From: JANMQK01 sp031370485
GTDB lineage: Bacteria; Acidobacteriota; Polarisedimenticolia; Gp22-AA2
Assembly: GCA_031370485.1 (NCBI GenBank)
Contig: JANMQK010000121.1
Coordinates: 1-19,557, forward strand
DNA length: 19,557 nt
Direction of reading: 5' to 3'
Within the stretch, counting starts at the first letter, position 1. The number at the start of each line of letters is the position of its first letter. The notes beneath the pieces were generated by a model that searched no databases, was not told where the DNA came from, and was given only the letters and a program-made list of their open reading frames with translations. The position numbers and the translations under genes are program-made. Below, one piece after another: positions 1 to 8,015 of this stretch.

Positions 1-382
1 TCGACCCGCCGGCGACGCGCCGGCCATGCATCCTGAAATCGATCAGCAGCAGCGGGTACCCGGCATGGTTCAGGGCCACGGCGGTGTTCATCACGCTCAG
101 CCGGGATCCCCCCAGGTCGTGGCACAGGATGATCACCGTCCCGTCGGGCCGCCCCTTGACGAACCAGCCGGAGACCATCTCGCCGTCGGCCGCAGGGAAC
201 TTCACGTCCTCGGTCGTCAGCAGGAAATCGGTCGGGTCGATCGTCTCGCCGGTTGCCGGTGGGTGGGTGATCGAATGGAGGAGCGTCGCGCCGGCCGCCG
301 CCGACAGGACGACCGCGCCGAGGAGGACGAGCACCAGGAGTCCTGGTCCTCGAAACAGGAACGAGGCGTCGATTTTCGACAT
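1..382 (-). CDS. Alpha/beta-hydrolase family protein, N-terminal part (runs off left edge)
   Basis: The minus-strand reading frame opens at an ATG at 382 and stays open to the window edge, giving 127 codons of an incomplete protein. The N-terminus (MSKIDASFLFRGPG) is followed by one hydrophobic segment (about residues 13-33, rich in Leu/Val/Ala), which looks like a signal anchor or uncleaved signal peptide. A typical alpha/beta-hydrolase start follows: a strand reading GTVIILCHDLGGSRLS, with the H-D-x-G-G-S oxyanion-region motif, then GYPLLLIDFRMHGRR, the D-F-R-x-H-G motif of S33/dienelactone-hydrolase-like families. The nucleophile elbow and the catalytic Asp/His lie beyond the edge, so substrate and activity cannot be read. 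It follows uvrC by 26 bp on the same strand but has its own promoter-like element. No Shine-Dalgarno sequence is visible. Confidence 0.8.
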   Translation of the reverse strand, partial: MSKIDASFLFRGPGLLVLVLLGAVVLSAAAGATLLHSITHPPATGETIDPTDFLLTTEDVKFPAADGEMVSGWFVKGRPDGTVIILCHDLGGSRLSVMNTAVALNHAGYPLLLIDFRMHGRRVAGGS

Positions 383-391
383 CGGCGCGCG

Positions 392-400
392 ACTATAGCA
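392..400 (-). promoter_or_regulatory. Extended -10 promoter element for the alpha/beta-hydrolase gene
   Basis: On the minus strand the gap after uvrC reads TGCTATAGT, matching an extended -10 (TGnTATAAT) at 8 of 8 fixed positions except one in the hexamer. The -10 hexamer occupies 392-397. A start site about 7 nt downstream falls near 385, only 2-4 nt before the ATG at 382. No -35 hexamer is recognisable at the usual distance, which is tolerated with an extended -10. The implied transcript would be leaderless or nearly so. Confidence 0.5.
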
Positions 401-408
401 CAGCCCTG

Positions 409-2220
409 TCAGGCCACCGTGCCCCCGAGATGCGCCTTGATCTTCCCGGCCAGTCGTGTGCCGACCTCCTCGCTGAGCTCCGCGAGGGGGGCCTCCCTGA
501 CCCCCTGCACCGAACCGAAGCGGCGGAGAAGCGATCGCGCGCGAGCCGGCCCGACCCCTTCGATCTCGGTCAGAGCGGTCGACACCGTCCGGCGGGACCT
601 GAGCTTGCGGTGATAGGTCACGGCGAAGCGGTGAGCCTCGTCCCGGATCCGCTGCACGAGGTGCAGCACCGGCGAGTCGCGCGGGATGCGGATCGGGCCC
701 GACCGGCCGTCGAGGAAGATCTCCTCCTCCCGCTTGGCGATGGCCGCCACCTGCACGTGGGCGAGTCCAAGCCCCTGGAGGACCGCGACCGCCGAGGAGA
801 GCTGCCCTTTCCCGCCGTCGATCAGGACCAGGTCCGGGAGCGCCTTGCCCTCTTTCAGCAGCCGGGCGTAGCGCCGGCCGACCACCTCCGCCATCGAGGC
901 GAAGTCGTCGTTCCCTTCCACGGTCTTCACCCGGAAGCGGCGGTAGTCGGAGCGCTTCGGCCGGCCGGCCTCCCAGACGACAAGGGACGCGACCTGGTCG
1001 GTCCCCTGGATGTGCGAGATGTCGAAGCACTCGATCCGGTGCGGCGGCTCGTCGAGCCCGAGGATCTCCTGGAGCCCCTCGAGGATTTCGATTCCGTGCG
1101 TGTGCGGCGCCCGAAACATCGCCTCGAACGACAGCCGGGCGTTCCTGGCCACCGTGTCGAGGAACTGGCGGCGCGGCCCGCGCTTCGGGACGACGATCGA
1201 CACGCGGCTCCCCTTGCGCGAGCCCAGCCACTCCTCCAGGACCTCCTTCGAGGCCGGCTCGACCTGGACGCAGATCGACGCCGGCACGTAATCCTGGCTC
1301 TCGTAGTAACGGGCCAGGCACGAGCCGATGAACTCGGCGTCCTCCTCGCGCGCCCCCTCGAACGACAGCTCGCGCCGCGACCGCACCTGCCCCTCCCGCA
1401 TCTGGAAGACCTGGAGCGAGGCGATCTCCCCCTCGCGGGCGAAGGCGACGTAGTCCTGCTCCTCGAGACCGACCGAGGAAACGGCCTGGCGCTCCGCGAT
1501 CTGCTCCAGCGTCCCGATGAGATCGCGGTAATGCGCCGCCGCCTCGAAGCGCTCGTCGTCGGACGCGGCGGCCATCTTTCGTCCGAGGCGTTCCACGAGA
1601 TCGCGGCTCCGCCCCTCGAGAAAAAGCCGCGCGTCGTTGACCGCCTGGGCGTACTCCTCGTCCCCCACGAGCCCGGCGCAGGGCCCCAGGCACTGGTTCA
1701 GCTGGTAGAGCAGGCAGGGGCGCGGCAGCGTGCCGTCCATGTCCTCCAGGTAGCAGGTCGCGACCTTGAAATGCCGCGCCACGGCGTGGATGGTGCGCCT
1801 GGCGGCGCTGGCCGGAAGGTAGGGGCCGAAGTAGGCGTTCCCGTCGAGGCGCGCCCGCCGCACCAGCACCACGCGGGGAAAGCGCTCGGTCGTCGTGAGC
1901 TTCAGGTAGGGAAAGCTCTTGTCGTCACGCAGCCTGATGTTGTAGCGCGGCCGCTCCTCCTTGACGAGGTTGCTCTCGAGGATCAGCGCCTCGACCTCGG
2001 TGCGGGTCACGATGTACTCGAGGTCGTGGATCTCGGAGACCAGGAGGTCGGTCTTGGGCGCCTGCCCCGTCTGTCCCTGGAAGTACGAGCGGACGCGATG
2101 CTTCAGCGACTTGGCCTTGCCGACGTAGATCACCCTGCGTTCGCGATCCCGGTACAGGTAAACGCCGGGAGCGTCGGGCAGGTCGTCGAGCTTCAGCCGG
2201 GCAGGGTTCAGGGGGTCCAT
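409..2220 (-). CDS. uvrC: UvrABC excinuclease subunit C
   Basis: This is the dual-incision nuclease of nucleotide excision repair, acting in the cytoplasm on the UvrB-DNA complex. The 603 residues match the usual size. The N-terminal GIY-YIG nuclease domain is at about 16-95 (GVYLYR, then IYVGKAKSLKHRVRSYF, with the catalytic glutamate in TEVEALILESNL near 76). A four-cysteine group follows (C156, C169, C177, C181), as in UvrC proteins reported to bind an iron-sulfur cluster. The UVR motif that contacts UvrB is at about 221-245 (DDERFEAAAHYRDLIGTLEQ). The RNase H-like 5' nuclease domain carries FDISHIQG and LIDGGKGQL, and a helix-hairpin-helix pair closes the protein (EIEGVGPARARSLLRRFGS). 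The ATG at 2220 has GGAG seven bases upstream. The gene lies 24 bp after uvrB and is almost certainly co-transcribed with it. Confidence 0.98.
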   Translation of the reverse strand: MDPLNPARLKLDDLPDAPGVYLYRDRERRVIYVGKAKSLKHRVRSYFQGQTGQAPKTDLLVSEIHDLEYIVTRTEVEALILESNLVKEERPRYNIRLRDDKSFPYLKLTTTERFPRVVLVRRARLDGNAYFGPYLPASAARRTIHAVARHFKVATCYLEDMDGTLPRPCLLYQLNQCLGPCAGLVGDEEYAQAVNDARLFLEGRSRDLVERLGRKMAAASDDERFEAAAHYRDLIGTLEQIAERQAVSSVGLEEQDYVAFAREGEIASLQVFQMREGQVRSRRELSFEGAREEDAEFIGSCLARYYESQDYVPASICVQVEPASKEVLEEWLGSRKGSRVSIVVPKRGPRRQFLDTVARNARLSFEAMFRAPHTHGIEILEGLQEILGLDEPPHRIECFDISHIQGTDQVASLVVWEAGRPKRSDYRRFRVKTVEGNDDFASMAEVVGRRYARLLKEGKALPDLVLIDGGKGQLSSAVAVLQGLGLAHVQVAAIAKREEEIFLDGRSGPIRIPRDSPVLHLVQRIRDEAHRFAVTYHRKLRSRRTVSTALTEIEGVGPARARSLLRRFGSVQGVREAPLAELSEEVGTRLAGKIKAHLGGTVA

Positions 2221-2244
2221 CGGCGCTCCGGTGGCCGCGGCGGC

Positions 2245-4245
<2,001 letters not shown>

Positions 4246-4262
4246 CGGCCTCTCCGCGCCTG

Positions 4263-4268
4263 ATGATA
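4263..4268 (-). promoter_or_regulatory. Candidate -10 element of the uvrB promoter
   Basis: TATCAT on the minus strand matches the -10 consensus at five of six positions and is 17 bp downstream of a poor -35 (TGGCGG). Transcription from it would start near 4256, leaving a leader of about 11 nt that contains the GGAGAGG ribosome-binding site. It lies in the short interval between the two divergent genes. The assignment is tentative because of the weak -35. Confidence 0.35.
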
Positions 4269-4280
4269 GACTAGGACTTC

Positions 4281-5255
4281 GTGGACCGCCATGCAGCCGA
4301 AACCGCACCACAAGGGAAGAGCGTGAACGAGCCCCCCCTGATCGCCCCCGTCCCGCTCGAACAATTCCACGCGTACAGCCGCCGAGCGGGTGGAAGGTCC
4401 GCCCGCTTCGAGATTTCCGGCATCGCGGTAGAGTTCGAAGGGCTTCCCGACGACCTCGCGGAGCGGATGGCGGCGGTCTACGGCCCTTTCCTGGGGGCTG
4501 TCAGCGGCGCCGGCGATCCGCTCAAGATCGAGGTGTTCGCGGCGCCGGTCGACTACTTCCTTCCGCCGGCCTTCGCCGAGAGGTGGGAGGTTTACCGCAT
4601 GCTGACGGCGCTCGAGGACAATGTCTTCCGCTCGACCTCCTACCGGCTGGCCGCCTGGTTCGACCTGGAGGGCGGCCTCGGACAGATCGCCCTGGCGCAG
4701 GGAGACCTCGATCCCGCCCCCCGGGCGATGGAGAATTTCCTCAGGAGCGCCGTCGCCTGGAGAGCGCTCGGACGGGGCGGTTTCTTCCTTCACGGCGCGA
4801 GCATCGTCAGGGACGGCCGGTGCTACCTTTTTTACGGCCCCTCGGGGGCGGGGAAATCGACCCTCGCGGCAATGAGCACCGAGGGGCGGGTGATCAGCGA
4901 CGATCTGACGCTCGTGCTGGGCGGGGCGGAAGGAACGGTCGCCGCGGGCGGACCGTTCCGGGGGACCTACACGAAAGGAGAGCGCGTCCTCGGGACTTTT
5001 CCCATCGCCGGGTTCTACCGCCTGAGGAAGGACGAGCGCACGTTCGTCCGCTCCGACGACGGAGGCTGCTTCGCCGATCTTCTCGGCAACCTTCCTTTCG
5101 TCGTCGACCAGTTGCCGCGCCACTCCCACCTCATCGACCGGGTCCGATCAATCGTGGAGGGCATGCGGTTCCGTTACCTCCATTTCCGCAAGGACCAGAG
5201 CTTCTGGCCGGCGATCGACGCCGACCAGGCCGCGCGAGGTTCGCATGGCGATTGA
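4281..5255 (+). CDS. HprK/PEPCK-like P-loop kinase-family protein
   Basis: The C-terminal half resembles the kinase domain of HPr serine kinase and its many bacterial relatives. It has FFLHGASIVRDGRCYLFY leading into a Walker A GPSGAGKST (186-194), then VISDDLTLVL with the Asp pair at 207-208 expected to bind Mg2+. These features indicate ATP binding and probable phosphotransfer; the substrate is unknown. The N-terminal 150 residues are not recognised. No PTS genes, HPr, PqqD-like chaperone or radical-SAM gene is present in this window, so it is not a standard HPr kinase. Two GTG starts are possible: 4281 (used here, with AGGA 4 bases upstream) and 4323 (with AAGGGA upstream, giving 310 residues). 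It is divergent from uvrB, and its last 11 bases overlap the downstream oxygenase gene, implying translational coupling and a shared pathway. Confidence 0.8.
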   Translation: MDRHAAETAPQGKSVNEPPLIAPVPLEQFHAYSRRAGGRSARFEISGIAVEFEGLPDDLAERMAAVYGPFLGAVSGAGDPLKIEVFAAPVDYFLPPAFAERWEVYRMLTALEDNVFRSTSYRLAAWFDLEGGLGQIALAQGDLDPAPRAMENFLRSAVAWRALGRGGFFLHGASIVRDGRCYLFYGPSGAGKSTLAAMSTEGRVISDDLTLVLGGAEGTVAAGGPFRGTYTKGERVLGTFPIAGFYRLRKDERTFVRSDDGGCFADLLGNLPFVVDQLPRHSHLIDRVRSIVEGMRFRYLHFRKDQSFWPAIDADQAARGSHGD

Positions 5256-5922
5256 CCTGGCGCAGAAATCCCTGTGGCGTTACGAGCTTCACCTCAACGG
5301 CTTCGTGATCCTGAGGAACTTCCTGCCGGTCGATCTCGTCGAGGCGATGCACGAGCAGTTCCAGCCGCTCTACAACGGCGAGCTGGCGCGTCTCAAGGCG
5401 GGCGACACCTCGATGCTGCGGGGCCGCAATCGGCTGAGCTTCGAAATCGCGGCGTACGTCGACCGGCTCAAGGGACCGCTGGACGACGAACGCTTCCGCC
5501 GCAACCCGGTGATCGAGGAGCTGGCCGGCGATGTGCTTGGCCGCTGGCGCTACGGCGTGACCAAGGCCGAATGCCCGTTCAACGATTCCGACACGATGGC
5601 GTGGCACCCGGACGTGCCGAACGACGAGACCCGCGATCCCTCCGGGCCGGTCGTCCCCACGCGCCTCACCTTCAACGTGCCGCTCGTCGATATCAACGAC
5701 GCGAACGGCCCTATGGAGATCATCCCCGGCTCGCACCGGATGCACCATCACGGGGTGCAGGATCACATCTACTCGATCCCGCGGATCTACCCCGTCCGAA
5801 TCCTCATGCAGCGCGGCGACGCGATGCTGCGCGACGGCAACGCGCTGCACCGGGGAACGCCGAACCTCACGCAGCACCCGCGCATCCTGCTCGACCAGAC
5901 CTACCGCGCCTTGGAGGCATGA
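5245..5922 (+). CDS. Phytanoyl-CoA dioxygenase (PhyH) family Fe(II)/2-oxoglutarate oxygenase
   Basis: The 225 residues carry the facial triad of Fe(II)/2-oxoglutarate oxygenases: H121-x-D123 in WHPDVP and the distal H202 in NALHRGTPN. R213 is placed to bind the 2-oxoglutarate carboxylate. The strand RLTFNVPLVDINDANGPMEI followed by PGSHR is characteristic of the PhyH family. It should hydroxylate or otherwise oxidise a small molecule or tethered substrate in the cytoplasm; the substrate cannot be read. It is somewhat shorter than many family members but appears complete. The ATG at 5245 lies inside the end of the kinase-like gene, with GAGG five bases upstream, so the two are coupled. The 3' end overlaps the convergent methyltransferase gene by 22 bp. 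Confidence 0.88.
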   Translation: MAIDLAQKSLWRYELHLNGFVILRNFLPVDLVEAMHEQFQPLYNGELARLKAGDTSMLRGRNRLSFEIAAYVDRLKGPLDDERFRRNPVIEELAGDVLGRWRYGVTKAECPFNDSDTMAWHPDVPNDETRDPSGPVVPTRLTFNVPLVDINDANGPMEIIPGSHRMHHHGVQDHIYSIPRIYPVRILMQRGDAMLRDGNALHRGTPNLTQHPRILLDQTYRALEA

Positions 5923-7100
5923 CGCGGCGCCCCATCCCCCGGTGGAAACTCCCCGGCGACAAACTGCGCCGCCCCCGTCCGCTCGACCCGCGCGAATCCC
6001 GCCGCCCGCGCCTCATCCATCACCTGGCGCTCCGAGAACAGATGGATGAATGACTCCCCGAGAGTTCCGCTCCGGGTCAGGAACCAGGTGTGCCAGTCGC
6101 CCATCTCCGCTTCGCGCCCGCCCTTCCTGCTCCGGATGAACACCAGGAGCGCCGCGAGTTCTTGCTCCAGAGTCCTGTACAGGTGCGCGCTGAACAGCAC
6201 TATGCCTCCAGGCAATAGATGAAGGCCGAGTCGCCGCAAAGCCTCGACCCGCTTCTCCCTGCGCGCGATGAAGGAGTAGACGAGAGGCGTGACATAGGCC
6301 GCGGCGAAGCGCCGTCCCGGCAGGTCGAGCGTTTCCATCCCGGCCGCCAGGAACTCCACCTCGAGCCCCGCCGTCAGCGCCTGCTTCCGGCCGCTATCGA
6401 CCATGGCGGGTACGAAGTCGAAGCCGGTGACACGAAAGCCCTGGCGCGCGAGCTGGAGCGCCTCGCTTCCGGCGCCACTGCCCGCCACGAGGATCGCGGA
6501 GCCCGGTGCCAGAACATCGAGAACACGCAGCGAATCGGGATCGCTCGGGGAGCCGATCATCGCCTCGTACCCGACGACCTGGTCGGCGTACTTCCGCCGC
6601 ACAGACTCGGAAGCGTCTTCACCGAAGTAGGGCGCCGCCACGATTTTCCTGCGCCAGTAAAGCAACGCCGCCACACGCGACCAGGCTGGGAAAAGCCAGG
6701 CGATCGCGCGTCCCCCTGCCCCTCCCGCAAAGGCGGGTCCGGATGCTACGCCGAGAATCTCCCCGCGAGGCACTGACTCGCGGCCACCAGGCACCGTGTC
6801 GAGCGCGGTCACCAGCGCGCCCCCGGGTCCGCACGCCAGGACGCGCCGCAGATCGCCCCAGCCGCCGGCATTGCAAAGGACGATATCGCCCGGAAGCGGG
6901 GCCTTCCCGGCGACAACGCGTATGCGATCGCCATCCCGTATCCACGGCTCCAGGGCGTACCCCGCGCAGATCACCTCGAGGGGTGTCCCCCTGTGGAGAA
7001 GGACTCCCAGCGTGGCCGCGGGGAGCAGCGTGCCGTCCGGGGCGAGGCGCACCGCCCGCGGGAACGCCTGGGCCCACGCCGACGGCAGGTCTCGGGACAT
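5901..7100 (-). CDS. Fusion: degenerate S24/S26 peptidase-like domain + SAM-dependent methyltransferase
   Basis: The product is about 399 residues. Residues about 43-125 resemble the S24/S26 (LexA/signal peptidase) fold: a G-Y-A-L-E-P-W-I-R-D-G-D-R box, PLPGDIVL, then LRRVLACGPGGALVTALD and PRGEILGVASG. In active members the first box is G-x-S-M-x-P with the catalytic serine; here that position is alanine (A49). The usual lysine region reads LRRV, so proteolysis is unlikely. After a hydrophobic segment (WLFPAWSRVAALLYW), residues about 165-385 form a class I methyltransferase with motif I VLAPGSAILVAGSGAGSEAL, VTGFDFVPAMVDSGR for the SAM ribose, and LLPGGIVLFSAHLYR. The ATG at 7100 is preferred because GGAG lies 9 bases upstream; a GTG at 7115 would add five residues. 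It lies 25 bp after the glycosyltransferase, probably one operon. The methyl acceptor is unknown. Confidence 0.78.
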   Translation of the reverse strand: MSRDLPSAWAQAFPRAVRLAPDGTLLPAATLGVLLHRGTPLEVICAGYALEPWIRDGDRIRVVAGKAPLPGDIVLCNAGGWGDLRRVLACGPGGALVTALDTVPGGRESVPRGEILGVASGPAFAGGAGGRAIAWLFPAWSRVAALLYWRRKIVAAPYFGEDASESVRRKYADQVVGYEAMIGSPSDPDSLRVLDVLAPGSAILVAGSGAGSEALQLARQGFRVTGFDFVPAMVDSGRKQALTAGLEVEFLAAGMETLDLPGRRFAAAYVTPLVYSFIARREKRVEALRRLGLHLLPGGIVLFSAHLYRTLEQELAALLVFIRSRKGGREAEMGDWHTWFLTRSGTLGESFIHLFSERQVMDEARAAGFARVERTGAAQFVAGEFPPGDGAPRHASKAR

Positions 7101-7125
7101 CGAACGCGTCTCCACTCTCCCCGGC

Positions 7126-7905
7126 TCAGCGCACGTCGGGATAGGCCGATTTCAGGCGGGCCGGGTCGGCGCCGAGGGCATAGCGCAGCCTGAGCCAGGC
7201 GAAGAACAGCCCGGTCGCCAGCGGTCCGTCCCGGCCGAGGCGCCGCGCGGAGGTCACGGCCGCCATGGGAAGGGTGGTCACGCGACCCCGGGCCCTCATC
7301 GCGCGCGCCAGTTCCAGGTCTTCGAAAATCGGGATCTCCGGGAATCCGCCCAGGGCCTCGAACAGATCGCGCCGGATGAACATCGCCTGGTCGCCATAGT
7401 GGATCCCGAGGAGCAGCGATCTCGCGGTCCCCCAGAGGGAAATGAGCTTCAGGACGGGTGACCGTTCGCGGAACCTGTGCCGAAACCCTCCGCCGGCTAC
7501 CCGCGGGTCGCGCAGCGCTCCGAGGATCGCCTGAATGGCGGCCGGCTCGAGATGCGTATCGGCATGCAGGAACAGCAGAGCGCCGCCGGTCGCGGACCGC
7601 GCCCCGGCGTTCATCTGCACCGCGCGACCGGAGCTCTCCGAGACGACAACCCGGGCAGCCCAGCCGCGCGCGATGCAATGCCGCGTCAGGTCGAGAAAAG
7701 CCTCGACCGTGCCGTCCCGGCTCCCGCCGTCGGCCAGGATCAGCTCGACCGGCCCCTCCGTCGCCTGCCCCAGGACCGCGGTCAGGGCCCCGGGAAGGGC
7801 CATACATTCGTCCAAGCAGGGGATCACGATGGAAATCGCCGGCGCCCGATCGCCCTGCGGCCCGGCGGCTCCCGTCACGGCGTCCTCCGACCCGGCGGCT
7901 CTCAT
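7126..7905 (-). CDS. Family 2 glycosyltransferase, TIGR04283-like
   Basis: The 259-residue protein has a GT-A fold starting at ISIVIPCLDE. It continues with LILADGGSRDGT (the nucleotide-sugar binding turn), GRAVQMNAGARSATG, the metal-binding LFLHADTHLEP, HYGDQAMFIRRDLF, IPIFEDLELARAMRARG and TSARRLGRDG. This order of motifs matches the TIGR04283 branch (rSAM/selenodomain-associated transferase 2). It should transfer a sugar from a nucleotide donor in the cytoplasm; donor and acceptor cannot be read, and no radical-SAM partner is in the window. The frame is open further upstream, but the ATG at 7905 is chosen because the extra residues upstream show no family similarity and would run into the PBP1A gene. 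It is the first gene of a probable two-gene operon with the methyltransferase fusion. Confidence 0.88.
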   Translation of the reverse strand: MRAAGSEDAVTGAAGPQGDRAPAISIVIPCLDECMALPGALTAVLGQATEGPVELILADGGSRDGTVEAFLDLTRHCIARGWAARVVVSESSGRAVQMNAGARSATGGALLFLHADTHLEPAAIQAILGALRDPRVAGGGFRHRFRERSPVLKLISLWGTARSLLLGIHYGDQAMFIRRDLFEALGGFPEIPIFEDLELARAMRARGRVTTLPMAAVTSARRLGRDGPLATGLFFAWLRLRYALGADPARLKSAYPDVR

Positions 7906-7976
7906 CACGATGAACCTGAGGGACTTGCGGCCGGGACCGTCCCCCGGCGCGCAGGCCGGGAGCGGGCGCCATCGTG

Positions 7977-7982
7977 TATACT
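7977..7982 (+). promoter_or_regulatory. -10 element of the PBP1A promoter
   Basis: TATACT matches the -10 consensus at five of six positions, with a TG just upstream. It lies 34 bp before the TTG start, predicting a leader of about 27 nt that contains a small hairpin and the GAGAGG ribosome-binding site. No good -35 is found 17 bp upstream. The core GTATAC is palindromic, so the divergent glycosyltransferase operon could use the same stretch on the other strand. Confidence 0.4.
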
Positions 7983-7988
7983 CCCTGC

Positions 7989-8004
7989 CCGCCGCGAGCG
8001 GCGG
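7989..8004 (+). promoter_or_regulatory. Stem-loop in the PBP1A leader
   Basis: CCGCCG and CGGCGG form a perfect 6-bp stem around a CGAG tetraloop, ending 2 bases before the GAGAGG ribosome-binding site. It falls where the predicted transcript begins, so it could stabilise the 5' end or modulate initiation. It may also be chance in GC-rich DNA. Confidence 0.3.
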
Positions 8005-8015
8005 CGAGAGGTGAC

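Noticed and set aside
4246..4330. LexA/SOS operator upstream of uvrB
   Set aside because: I looked for CTG-N10-CAG and GAAC-N4-GTTC type palindromes and saw none. Other phylum-specific SOS boxes cannot be excluded.
7974..8015. Upstream in-frame GTG for PBP1A adding 14 residues
   Set aside because: It overlaps the -10 element and has no ribosome-binding site, whereas the TTG at 8016 follows GAGAGG at good spacing.
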